DNA of 64,000 bases, taken from positions 85,250,107 through 85,314,106 of the forward strand of contig OY720344.1 of the NCBI GenBank assembly GCA_963082975.1. The letters run 5' to 3'. Position 1 is the first letter of the stretch; each line of letters starts with the position of its first letter. Below are positions 52,039 through 63,765 of the stretch, piece by piece. A program made the position numbers and the translations under genes. This DNA is from Labia minor. Taxonomy: Eukaryota; Arthropoda; Insecta; Dermaptera; Spongiphoridae. The notes below the pieces were generated by a model. That model had not been told where the DNA came from. It did no database searches and worked only from the letters and a program-made list of their open reading frames with translations.

Positions 52039-53451
52039 TATATTATTTTTTCCAAAGTTACCTATTAATTAACCACCTCTTTTTGGTATAGTTTGGTGTT
52101 TACTAACATTTTTTATTAATTATTTTATTTGATAAATAAACAATAAAAATGTTATTATCTAAATTTAAGAATTATGAGCATTCTTCACCACAAAAATCTC
52201 CTAACAAGTGCATTTCATAAAATTCTTGTGAACCGTTTTCAAATACAGAAAGACATATTAATATGCATATATTATTTATGGTAGCATAATAAGATTAGTA
52301 GATAGATTTATAAATATTTTGATATTTATGAGATTCTCTATAACAAAAAAATAATTAATTATAAATATAAAATATTTGTAATTAAGTTTATTTTAATCTT
52401 TCCATTTGGAATTTAACATAAGCAACCGTTTAAATAAAAATTTACATAAATTTAGTGGATATTTAAACATCTGTTGTCATCAGTAATGCAAGAGAATAAA
52501 GAGAACCAATAAATCAACCGCTTACTGTTTAGAAATCTAAAAAACTAATTAAATGTTTACTATAAATTAACATCCTAATAGAACAGAAATTGTGATGGTA
52601 ATCAACCATCAGAGAGAACAATCAATTTTTTAATTCACAAAATAAATATTGTATAACATATCTATATGAATAGAAATTAATTTGAAAATTTGTTATCAGA
52701 TTTGTTGTTGTTAGAGGGAATTAATAAACATATTTAAAAAAATATTAGTACATAAATTTATTTTATTTTAATTTATTAGTACATTTATTTATGTACTAAT
52801 ATTTTTTTAAATATGTTTATTAATTCCCTCTATGTATACCTAAAGTTGTATACCTAAATGTATACCTAAAGTTGTATAATATTTACTAATTCATTAAATT
52901 TAATTAAATTCATAATGAATTAAAATAATTGACGATTAACATTATGTATATTATTATAGGAGTAAAGATAATTATTTAAATAAATAAGAATTAAAATATA
53001 ACAAACGATTAAGAGATAGCGGGTAGACACTCTATATGATCCCGATAGAAAAAGATCCAATTCAGGGAAGCAACCCTGCTCACGGAAATCACGACTACTA
53101 TTGAGGAAGTCGCGTCCCAAACCCTTCTCTTTTATTCTAACCACTTGCCAATCTGTCTACCCATGTGTTTCAAGGCTAAAAACTCCCTAATCATACAATG
53201 AACAGTGAAAATACCGAAAATACCGAAAAAACCGATAAGAAAAAAGCTTTAAAAATATTAATATATATTCATTAATAATAATTTCCGTCGTAAATATGTT
53301 TGTGATGTCTGTAACACTTATTTTTTTTTTTGAACAATGTTTATATTATAAGTTAAATATGTCGTATTGTCTTATTAGGTTGTTTAATAACAACTATTTT
53401 TTAAATTATATGAATTGAAATATTGATTCATGACACAACTTAAAAATTTAA
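52039..53451. other. Intergenic stretch with a strong inverted repeat
   Basis: No exon found. The stretch 53010..53160 is GC-richer (CAACCCTGCTCACGG) but without coding signature. Confidence 0.5.
52713..52831. repeat. Near-perfect palindrome, 44-bp arms
   Basis: AGAGGGAATTAATAAACATA...TATTAGTACATAAAT on the left is mirrored by ATTTATGTACTAATA...TATGTTTATTAATTCCCTCT on the right, with a spacer of about 30 bp. Directly after it the unit TATACCTAAAGTTG/TATACCTAAA is repeated in tandem to about 52877. Confidence 0.9.
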
Positions 53452-54543
53452 TTTTTACCGACCGACGATAGTAAGGGAGGTATTGTTTTAATTTAATTTG
53501 TTCTATTAGTAAAAAGCTTTCTTATAAATGAAATAGCCTATGTTGGTTTTTATTATAGTTAAAACTATATTATATTACTAAATAAAAAAACAAAAATCCG
53601 CTCCTAGAGCCTACAGAAGTAGGACTTTACTTTATGTTATGTTAGTATATTATATAAAGCTGCTAGAAAGAATATTTTTACTTGTTTTTAAAAAATGCAA
53701 TTAAATTTCATTTATTTAAAAAAATTCAAGAAATAAATTATATTTTTTTTTTAATTTTAAAATCTTGATGGTATATATAAATTTCATAGAAGAAATTTGT
53801 GTGAATTTAATTTGTGCATTTTTTTTAAGAATGTATATATAATAATTGAGAATTTATTGATCAACCAGAATATTAAGAGTAACCTAATGATCATTTTGCG
53901 AAAAACAATTTGACATTATTCAATTAGCTTGTTATTTATTTAACCCTTCGTGTAATTTGCTTAAGCGGTTGCTTTCATCATATATAAAATAAAACATAGC
54001 ATTTTTCACGTTGTAAATTAATCGTTTAAGTGATATATTGAATATTGTTACAAAATCGCTTAATTGGAATAAAAGTACTAAGTATTGCAGGTTGGTGAAA
54101 AACTAAACGCAGACATTAGCAATAAGATAGATAGAGTTCGGAATAAAGGATTACGAAAAATGATGAGGAGAAGGTTTTTACATCACAGCTTATTTGGCCC
54201 ATTCAGCACGATGATATTTGGACCTGAAGGAAGACTTGTATTGTGAAATTAGCTTTGAGGACCATAGAGGGATTATTATGTCATATCAATAGAACATCTT
54301 CATCTAAATAATTATTTAAATACAATCCCTTAGATATTATTTTTTTTAATGATTGCTAAAAAAAATATTTATATTTATTCATTTATACATTTTTAAACCT
54401 TCATACATATATTTTACTTTAAATCTACAAATGCTCAAAAATCAGTTTAAAAATCATCAAAATTAGGGTAGTATAGCATGTATTATGTTAAAATACACAT
54501 GAAATATGTGCCGGGAAAATTTGTGGGGGTATATAGTCTAGTT

Positions 54544-54817
54544 CAGGGATGTCAAACTCGCGGCCCGCGACAACATTTTTGCGACCCGGCCAATATATCA
54601 GCAAATATTTAAATTTTTTCAATATGGTTCTATGTCTCAGACTTTCCTCTTTTTTTAAAAAAATTTTTAATTTGTCTCTAAAAAAAAGGTAAATTGTTTT
54701 TCGCAATCAGAATTTTAAACATTTCCAATTATTATTTGAAATAATTTTTTTTTCGGCCCGCCTAAAGTTAAACCTTGTTTGTTTGGCCCAAGTGTACCTA
54801 AGAGTATGACATCCCTG
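54544..54817. mobile_element. hAT-like MITE, copy 2
   Basis: Ends CAGGGATGTCAAACTCGCGG and ATGACATCCCTG are the same as in the copy at 42254. Flanks GTCTAGTT and GACTAGTA agree at 6 of 8 bases, an aged target duplication. CGGCCCGC blocks are near both ends. A reverse reading frame across it is spurious. Confidence 0.88.
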
Positions 54818-54874
54818 GACTAGTATAAGAATAATAATAAAATCCAATAATTATAATAATAAATAATAATAATA

Positions 54875-55363
54875 CGATGGCAGGTCAATAAGCCCGTGAC
54901 ATTTTGAATTTCCTGTCTTTTAAATGCTCCTATCAGCTTCTGTCGAAATTTGAACCAGCTGGGTCTTTTAGTTTTTGTTTGGCATCCATTAATAGCAGAC
55001 TATCTCGTGATTTGAGAAGAAAATGAAAAAAGTGAATTTCGTGTGCTCATTAAGAAATATTTTTTATGGAAAAAAAACATCACTGAAACCGAGTTTTTGC
55101 GCCGTTTCGTAACCGTTGATGAAACGTGGATCCACCACAACACACCAGAGACCAAACAGCAATCAAGACAGTGGGTTTCTCGGGTTGAATCGGTACCAAA
55201 GATGTCCACGACAAATTATATATTTTGGAACGTGAAAAAAATTGGAGAAACGTTGGACGAAGTGTATAGAGCTTAAAGGAGACTACGATGAAAAATAAAA
55301 TAACTTTTTATCAAAAAACCTGTGGTTCATTCAAAATGTCACGGACTTATTGACCTGCCCTCG
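54875..55363 (+). mobile_element. Internally deleted mariner (type 3), copy 2
   Basis: The element is 489 bp between TA sites (54873 and 55364). Ends are CGATGGCAGGTCAATAAGCC and, from the right, CGAGGGCAGGTCAATAAGTC. It keeps the part of the transposase with the first catalytic block, RRFVTVDETWIHHNTPETKQ, and then jumps to the end of the gene (IGETLDEVY). It is thus complementary to the copy at 46543..47048, which keeps the later catalytic block. Confidence 0.92.
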
Positions 55364-56739
55364 TACAACACACAAGACAATATGAATATTATATTATTTA
55401 TATATATTAATAAACTATATAATATATGTCTCCTTAGGTTAGCAAAATAGTACATATTTCAATTTTACATTGAGTTTTTGTTCAAATTTGAGAATATTTT
55501 TATTAATTGCAAAAATAGTTTAATTAAAAAATTATAATGAAAATTTATTTAATTTTTGTTTTTTAATATTTTTAATGTTCAGATAGAGATTTTACAATAA
55601 GTTATAATGTATAAGTGTTATTTAAACTTTAACTTTACACTGTTTTTTTTTAATTTAATTTACTAATATTTAATTATTTACTTTTATTACTTATTGGGCT
55701 TTAAGGACTGGAGATTCAAATGATTTGAAAGTAATAACTTGGTTATATTGATATCACAGGTGTGAATAGAATTAAAATAATTATTTTAAATGAAAGTTAT
55801 GAAAAATTTTCTCTATTAGGTTAATTGACAATGACCTAATATTGTTATAATATTCTATTTTCCAAATTAATAAAGCAAATAATTTTTTTTTTGTTTAGTT
55901 TAAAAATCTATTTGAAAGATAATGTAAATCAATGATCGCGGGAATGAGTAAACTAATGTAAAGAAAAATAATCCTTGTCCTAAAATCAATTCAATTCAAG
56001 GTTCATTAGACGAGTTATTCGAGTAATTAGAAAAAATATGAGGTAATTTTTTTAATGAAATAAATATTAATTTATATCCCAATTGAACAACATTCTATTA
56101 TCATTAAATGACCTCAAAACTACCACCTTTTAAATGATTCTCTTTAAGAAGAGAATATCTTATACTTATTTATGAAATACATAAAAGTAAATAAAAATTA
56201 AATAGATATAACTGATTGTTTGTAATAGAAAAGTAAAATTGCATACGGGAATATTACTTTTTTTTTATTAAATTTGTTGAGATTAACTGTAATTTATCTT
56301 TGGTTAGTTAAATGGGAAAAATAGAAAAATATGAAGATGACTGTTTGACTATAACGAATGAATAAATGGAAAATGTCACGGAGTTATAAATCAATTGGAA
56401 ATGTCTTGGTAAGAAAATTTAGAGAAAATAAAATTAATCATAATATTAATATGTAATATATGTATAATAATTCTTATTGAGAAGAGATTTGAAAAATACA
56501 AATAAATGGAAAATAAAATTTGGAGAAGTTAAGCAATTTATAAACGAACATAATTATTATACAGATAAATAAATTGATTTAGATTTGAATAATAGGTATA
56601 TAATAACATAATAATCATATAATAATCACATAATAAACATTAATGAAGAAAAAATAAAAAAAAAAATTATTTTAAAAAAATATTCGGTTTCGATTCAAAT
56701 TTAAACAATACCTCCCTTACTATCGTCGGTCGGTAAAAA

Positions 56740-57489
56740 AGATTTAATAATTCCTGAAAACTGTATTTTTGAAGTCATCATTAAAAATTTAGATTCGTTA
56801 ACTTTAGGGTGAATAATATAAAAACAAAAGTTTTTCGAAATAAAACAATCCTTTCACTTTCTAAGTATATAGACATATTCTATGAAAGTTTTGCCTGACC
56901 TTTCTTTTATTAAATATTATATTCACATTTATCAATTGATACTCTTAGTTATACTATATATAGAATTTTTAGAAATTATTTGCATTAATAATATTTGTTT
57001 TTTTCCTATTCTTTTCATTCATTAACATGTTTCTAATAACAAATCTCTATTAAATAAAATAAAAAGGAGAAAACATAATAAAAAAATATTTATTAAATTA
57101 CTAATAATAGAAATAATATTTATTATTATTTAATTGCAATTAAATATTAATTTTGGAAGTATTATGATGACTATAATTAAATTGATAGGACAATTATAAA
57201 AGATGAAAAATCAAAAATTTGAACTAAAATGATGTAATAAATATAATTTATCATTGTAATTTTATATTTCACTAGCGAATTTTTTTTTTACAATTAATTA
57301 TAATAAAATTATATATCAGTTTGGGTATGTTTTCTTTAATTATAAGAAATATTTCATTTTTTAATAATTTTCATTTAAATATTAAAAGTTTAATTTCATT
57401 GATAAAGATAATTATTAGTTTTATTTTTATATAAAAAAATATAATAATTCAATTACTATTCGAATAAAATTTATATATATATATATATA
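56740..57489. other. AT-rich stretch, no gene seen
   Basis: No exon or repeat boundary recognised; ends in a TA microsatellite used as Helitron target. Confidence 0.5.
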
Positions 57490-57714
57490 CTAGCTGCCCC
57501 GAGCGCCTTCGGCGCTCTCCGCACCTAGACGGGGGCTCCGCCCCCTGTACCCCCCGAGTAAAAGGTTTTCATCCATTTTGTTTCAATCAGTATATTACAT
57601 AAAACATTCATTTCTTTTTGTGTTCTTATTTAAAATACATTTTAATTTAATCACTAAATTAATTAAATATATTATTATTGTATATGTTATATCTATCTAT
57701 CTATGTGACTCTAA

Positions 57715-58165
57715 GGAACTCGAAAGTTCTAGGCCGCAGCAACCACATTTCTCCAAGTGTCCCTATCCTGAGCCCTTGTCCCATCTCTCTTACGTCCCTT
57801 CCTACACGTCCTTGGTCTTCCAAGCGGACGTTTTCCAATCCAAAATCTTTTTCCTCTCCCATTCTAGCCGCGTCCCCTGCCTATCGCAGCTTTTTCGCTT
57901 TTATAACCCTAACTATTTCTGAAGATGCATAGAGGTCATGCAATTCCTCGATGTGCAGTCTCCGCCATTCCTCGGTGACCTCATCTTTCTTTGGCCAATA
58001 AATGCTGGAAAGAATACTCTGGATCTACTCTCATCTCCCAGGGTCATAGACCTTTCGTCCCACCCATATAATACAACAGGCAAAATAATTGGTTTATATA
58101 TTTTAATTTTTATTCCTTTTGATAATAATTTTGATGAGATAAGCCTCTTTACTGCATGATAACAG
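57715..58165 (-). pseudogene. LINE ORF2 fragment carried by the Helitron
   Basis: The minus strand gives, in changing frames, KIYKPIILPVVLYGWDERSM, then a zone matching EVTEEWRRLHIEELHDLYAS, then a GKRPLGRPR-like piece and a DTWRNV tail. This is the thumb and C-terminus of the same non-LTR polymerase as at 15745..16070. Frame breaks show it is dead. Confidence 0.8.
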
Positions 58166-59516
58166 GCGTTTCCCGATTACAACTCCGATTTAAATATATA
58201 TATTCTTCTCATATATTATTATCCTTCGTGATTACATTCAATTTTTCTACATATTCAAATTCTACATTTTGTATATAGATTTTGTTACTAAATATTTTTT
58301 CTTATCACCATTAATTTCAATCTGAATTAGAAGAAAATTATAAATTACCTCCTCTTCCAGCCCATTTACCTATCCAGGCATCTTAATTTCTTAACACTCC
58401 GTTTTTTTAAATTTAAAATAAAAGGAGATAAATAGTTTTAAATTATATTCGAATGGTCTATTATATTCTATATATCAGTATTTTTTTCTGAATTTAATAC
58501 CAACTTGATTTTCAAAATGTTCCATTCGTTATCCATAGGATTGATTACATGTGTTAAAATTTAAAAAAATTCAAATATTCTAATTTTTAAATTTAAATAC
58601 AATTGAATATTATTTTTTATTAATATCATATCAAAAAAGAGAATTTATTAAAAATTAAAAATAAAAAAAGAAGCCTATTAATAAAAAAATATAATAGAAT
58701 ACAATAATTTTGATTTAAAACAAATTTTAATTTTAAAAAAAAATACTCAATATAAAAAAGACATAAATTTAAAACATCTCGTAATATCATATGTCTAAAA
58801 AACATATTTTAATTAACCAAGAAATCATTTTTGCACTTAAAATATATTTGTAATTAATAATTGAAACAAAAACAAAAATAATAAAATTTTGTCATTTTAA
58901 TTGAAGTTTTGAAAATATTTTTGTATTGATAAAAGTTTAAAAATAATATATTCAGTTTTTTTAAGCTTTCACTTTCAAATAGAAAAGAAGAAATATTCAA
59001 TTATATAGAAAGAATAAATAGGAATAAATAAAAATTAAGTTAAATATGATCTAAATATTTTATTAAATAAATTTAAATGAGAACTTTTAGAATAAATTAT
59101 TTAATTTAATTGATATTTAAATATTAGAATTTAAAATAAAAAGTGAAATATTATAATAATTTTTAAATTCTGAGCAATATGCAGACAAAAACCTTTTTTT
59201 TATATATAGATAGTCGAGCTGGGGATGGCAATATGGGTTTTTCCAAAAAGAGAAAGTTACCTCCCCCCCCCCCCCCCGAGGCCCTAGTAGGGATTAATTT
59301 AATATATTTCAAAGGAATATTTTAATATCATTTTAAATGAATGAATGAAAATTCAAATTTTATATAGTTTACATAATTATTAATTTAATAAAATACAATT
59401 TAATAATAAAATTTAATTTAATAAAATTAATTTAATAAAATAAAATAATTTAATAAAATATTATAATAATAAAAATTAATAAATTTGTAAAAAAAATATA
59501 TAATACTTTAAAAAAA

Positions 59517-59596
59517 CATGTGCCTTTGCTAATTTCGAACCGAAAGTACAAAGTCATAAGTTAACGCCTTAGACCGTTCACCTACGAACCACTTAT
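59517..59596 (-). repeat. tRNA-like segment inside the Helitron
   Basis: The minus strand reads GTGGTTCGTAGGTGAACGGT (A-box zone) and TTCGGTTCGAAATTAGC (B-box zone), with the spacing of a tRNA gene. The terminal GTGC/GCAC could pair as part of an acceptor stem. The anticodon arm is poor. A captured tRNA-derived SINE head is the best reading. Confidence 0.45.
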
Positions 59597-59856
59597 ATTT
59601 GAAGGCTCCTATCGGGATATATATATGATGTCAAATTATCGCCACCAGCGCCTCTATGAGCTAGTATGGTAACTAAACTATTTTTAATTAATTAGCATTT
59701 CCTGGACACACCTTACCAATTAGCGGTTTTCTAAAGGAAGTCTGACATGCCCTGAGACCTACTGAATATACATAAAAAATTTCATAAGAATCGGTCAAGC
59801 CGTTTCGGAGGAGTATGATTTCAAAGTTTTGTGACACGAGAATTTTATATATAAGA

Positions 59857-60593
59857 TATTATAGATAAGTTAAAAAATATTTTTTAGAATTATTCACATC
59901 AATTGATTGGTCTAAAGAGAAAATTAAATTTAAATATTAATAATAGGTATTTAAAAAATTAATGAAAGAAATTTCAAATTTAATACAATTCCTATTCAGT
60001 CAAGAATAATCAAATTATTTTTTTACAAATGAAAATTAAATCAAAATTTTTTATATACATATAAAACTATTGCCAATTTTCTTGATGGAATTGAAAGACA
60101 AACTGTTTTATCTTTATTATAATAAATACCAGTGAGCCTCTTTTTTGTTACAAAGAATGAATGAGTGAATGTGTAGTTTCTAGAAATTGTATATTAAATT
60201 TTACAATCAAATTTATAAATGATTTGTTAAATTAATGATGAGAACCAAGTAGGTATTATAATATAAATTAATGTAGTATTATCTCATCATTTTTTTATGT
60301 TTGGTAAAAGTTATAATCTATAATTTATTAATTGCCTATAAATAAATTAATAAGAATATTTCATTACATTATTAATATTAAAAAAAAACTATTATTGAAA
60401 AAAATTATTAATTCAAATTAAGAAAATAAATTTCAATTGAATTTATATTAAAAATTTCTTCATATAAATAAAGGTAAAGGTAAAAGCATTAAAGTCACTG
60501 AAGATGTTTTGGGAACAAAAGAATTAATATAAAACGAATGGGATTTAAGTTACTCGAGGTATAAACTGTATTCTTAGTTTATTAATTCTTCAG
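59857..60593. other. AT-rich stretch upstream of the candidate exon
   Basis: No coding signal. A possible acceptor (TTCTTCAG at 60586..60593) ends it. Confidence 0.4.
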
Positions 60594-60611
60594 CGGTAGC
60601 CAGAAAAGAGG

Positions 60612-60816
60612 ATGCTGAGGATGCTTTCTCTGTGGGGGCGGCGGGGTCTGCGATATAAGAGTCGTGCAGAGCCCCTCTGGCACAGTCCCCCTGTGTTCGT
60701 GAAGGCGACCAGTGCTCCTGCACCTCTTCACATAATTGACACCTGCAATCAAGTGAGTACCATCAGTGTCTTAAGTGTGTTCAGTGACGTTGGTGATCTG
60801 TCAGTCAAATATTCAG
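60612..60816 (+). CDS. Candidate first coding exon of an unidentified gene
   Basis: This is a GC-richer island in AT-rich sequence with one open frame from ATG 60612. It reads MLRMLSLWGRRGLRYKSRAE, then PLWHSPPVFVKATSAPAPLH and IIDTCNQ. An in-frame TAG 15 nt upstream fits a 5' UTR that would be spliced at TTCTTCAG (60593). Two good donors follow: CAA|GTGAGT after 60752 and TCAG|GTAAAA after 60816, so alternative 5' splice sites are possible. The basic, Trp/Arg-rich start could be a targeting peptide, but I do not recognise the family. A repeat origin has not been excluded. Confidence 0.4.
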
Positions 60817-62728
60817 GTAAAAATTAAAACACCTTTTCATAGATAGACAAATTTAATTAATTAGGAAATTATTTAGATTTAGATTTTTATTTATTAATAC
60901 TTACTCCCTTTAGACAAATTTATTATTATTTACTTTTCTCTATTTTTTTTTTAACTAAAAAAAATAAATAATATAAAAATATTTTTTTTTCTTAAAATTT
61001 ATTTAAAGATTTAAAATTTAATAATAAAAATAATTTATGTTAATTAATTAATTAATTAATTGTTCATAGGTGTACATTTTTTTTAAATTGAAAAAAAATG
61101 TATTTCAAAATCTAATTGTAAATTGTAGAAATGTTACGCGATTTTTTCTAAATTGTCATTATTTCATTCAACATAGAATATTTTTAATTTTTAATTTTTC
61201 TATAATTTTTATTTTTATTGTTAATTGTATATTTATTTATTATAGAAACTAAAATTATTATTCATACTTATTTATTTATGCATATACATATAGTATTTTT
61301 AATTCATTTTATAATAATTTCAATTTTTATTTCTTGTAATTTTTTATATAAAATTTAATTTGAGACACAAAATAGAATATCATTATCTCTATCGTGCAAT
61401 GCTCTCGAAATCTCTTAGATAAATTTAATGAATATTCATGATAAATAAATAAATAATTAAAAGTTTAAATATAAGAAGACTATGTAAATAATATTAATAT
61501 TTTAATACAAATATATAAAGTTATTAAATTTATTCGGAAAAGTAACGAGTCAGATTGAATGTTAATAAAAATTTTATTGTAATTGGTATATAAATTCAAT
61601 ATTTATTTATTTTTTTTTATCTTAAAGTGTGAATTGAAATGTTAATGACTAATATATTATAATAAAGATTCATTATAGAATGTATAAAATTATTAAAGGC
61701 AGGTCCTTGAGGATTTCACTTCCTCAAACAATTCTTTATGGCTTCATTCATTCTATTCATCATAAACGTTTATATTTTTAAATAAATAATTTTACTTTTT
61801 ATTTATATGTGTACCTATTATATCATCATAATTGATGATGTCTTTTCTATTATTTATTATAATCAGAAATTTTCTGCTAGATTAATATATTTTAATACTT
61901 TATTAGCACAAAAACAATTTATCTTATAATAAACAATTAAAAAAATTTAATTTCAACCCTATATCAATTTATATATGCATCAAAAAAAAAGTAATTATTG
62001 CTTTATTATATGATTGATATTATTATAGAAACAATTATTTATAACAATTGTCAAAGAATATATAAATAAATATAAAAATAGGTTAATATCTTCTAATCGA
62101 TTTGAAAATAAATCTTGGATTATATTAATTAAAAGTTGATAATTTATTATTTTCAAGTAATTTTCTTCTTCGGGAACCGGAAATGTTCTTATTTTTGTAT
62201 TTAATTGATAAAAAAAATTAGATTTCCGTTGAAATTTTATGAAATGCAATTAGTAATAGATAATAGAATATTTAACAGATTAACAATAATTATATTAAAT
62301 TAAAGATAAAATAATCAATTCAAATATTTGATTAAATCAATATATATATATATATATATATATTATTTGAAAATTTCTAGTTATTTTTTATAAATAATGA
62401 AAATTAAAATGTTTCATATAATCATTCGAAAAAAACTTTTGTTTATACTAAATGATCAAGATAAAATTACAAAATTGATGTGAAAAAAATTATTTTTTTC
62501 TATTTTATATATTGAGTATTATACTTATCGATATCGCAGAATTTTTTTTTTCACAATTTCTACATTTTTTTTTATATTATATATATATGTATATATATAT
62601 TGATCTGATGAAAGATACTTATTAATTACCTGTGCAAGTTAACTCCAATTGTTTTGTTGTTTTTTATTCTAAATGTTTGTGGGAAAAAATATCCAAAGTT
62701 GATTTTTTTTTATTCAAATGAATGTTAG
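60817..62728. other. AT-rich stretch, probably intronic
   Basis: No exon was recognised. If the 60.6-kb exon is real this is its first intron. Confidence 0.4.
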
Positions 62729-62859
62729 CCTTATAATGATTACAATAATGAGGCGAACCTTTAAGAAGAATAAAAATAAAAAGGAACGCGAAGGGAAACA
62801 CTTTCAATTTCGTTTGATGTTTATCTATTCGTCTGAGAACTTGAAAACAGTGAAAAAGA
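62729..62859 (+). other. Weak candidate exon
   Basis: Between ATGTTAG and a strong donor A|GTAAGT, one frame reads LIMITIMRRTFKKNKNKKER then EGKHFQFRLMFIYSSENLKT. Its phase does not fit either donor of the 60.6-kb exon directly, so at least one more exon would be needed. I do not recognise the product. Confidence 0.2.
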
Positions 62860-63304
62860 GTAAGTCAAATTATTTATTCATCATTTGTTTGTTTAGAAAG
62901 AAAATAAATTTGAAAATAAAAAAAAATAAATAAATAATTGCAAAGAAATATTTAAAGAATTTTTTTTTAAATTAATGAATTATTAATAAACTATAGTTTA
63001 ATAAATAACTATTTATTATGGTATAATGACAATTCTGAAATATTCGTTACTAATTATTATATTTCTTGAGACTAGACACGGAAATGCTTCACACGACTCC
63101 TCATCAGTTCAGGAAGCTATTCTAGTATTAACAATAAATATATAATTCATATGGAAAATCTTTTGTCTTTTTTTATGAATTATTTTAAAATAAATATTAA
63201 AATAAAATAAATTGCAAACGCTCCCCTTTAACAAATCGTTTAATAATATCGTATAATAATATTCTTAATATCGTTAAATAATATGTAGAAATAATTTTTC
63301 TATA
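62860..63304. other. AT-rich stretch, no gene seen
   Basis: Nothing recognised. Confidence 0.45.
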
Positions 63305-63610
63305 AGAGCCTGACAAAGTTTATGGATGAATTGCTTCATTTTCATCGAAAAACGTTGGGCGCATTTAGTTTAATTTATTTATATGAACAATCAAGTCAAA
63401 TTTTTGTAATAATAAACATTTTATTAAACACCTAAACTGACCAATTTTTTTATCACGCAATAAAATTGATAGTATAAGAGTTAAGGAATTAATCTTTTAT
63501 TATTTTTCACTGTAATATACTTATATCAAAGTATGTATCAAAATTTAAAAGAATTTTTATTAAATTTACGTATTATCAATCAAATCCAAAATATTTGATT
63601 ATATTTGAAG
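63305..63610. repeat. Interspersed repeat, copy 2 (first at 18000..18190)
   Basis: It starts GAGCCTGACAAAGTTTATGG and contains CGAAAAACGTTGGGCGCATT and ATCAAATCCAAAAT. An insertion of about 100 bp relative to copy 1 lies between ACTGACCAATTTTTTTATCA and ACGTATTATCAATC. Confidence 0.75.
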
Positions 63611-63765
63611 AAATAGTGTATTAAAAAAATGTATATTTATATTATTTTATTATTTTTAGTGTAATTTTAATAAGATAAATTTATTTAATATTACAAGAGA
63701 AATAGAAAAGATGAAGTTATACGAAAATTTACAAATTGAATAAAACAAAAAAATATATTAATCTT

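Larger units (their letters stand above)
53452..56739. mobile_element. 3.29-kb unit with family A termini and nested insertions
   Basis: The left end TTTTTACCGACCGACGATAG and right end CTATCGTCGGTCGGTAAAAA are inverted copies over about 40 nt (to TAAACAATACCTCCC). They are the same termini as the element at 33333..36285. The flanks AAATTTAA and AGATTTAA match at 7 of 8 bases, a possible target duplication. A hAT-like MITE (54544) and a mariner (54875) lie inside. Unlike the 33-kb element the arms are short. No long frame is present, although 54090..54240 is slightly GC-richer. Confidence 0.75.
57490..59856 (-). mobile_element. Non-autonomous Helitron with intact ends
   Basis: On the minus strand it begins TCTTATATATAAAATTCTCG TGTCACA and the next zone has CTCCGAAACGGCTTGACCGA, both typical of arthropod Helitron 5' ends. 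It ends with hairpin GAGCGCCGAAGGCGCTC, then GGGGCAGCTAG. It sits between a host A and T, the required Helitron target. No Rep/helicase frame was found in 2,367 bp. It carries a LINE fragment, a tRNA-like piece and a C(16) run near 59262. Helitrons move by rolling-circle replication and often capture foreign sequence. Confidence 0.9.

Noticed and set aside
54090-54240. GC-richer piece with a partial open frame (KIDRVRNKGLRKMMRR)
   Set aside because: No family resemblance and no splice sites; lies inside a transposon-like unit.
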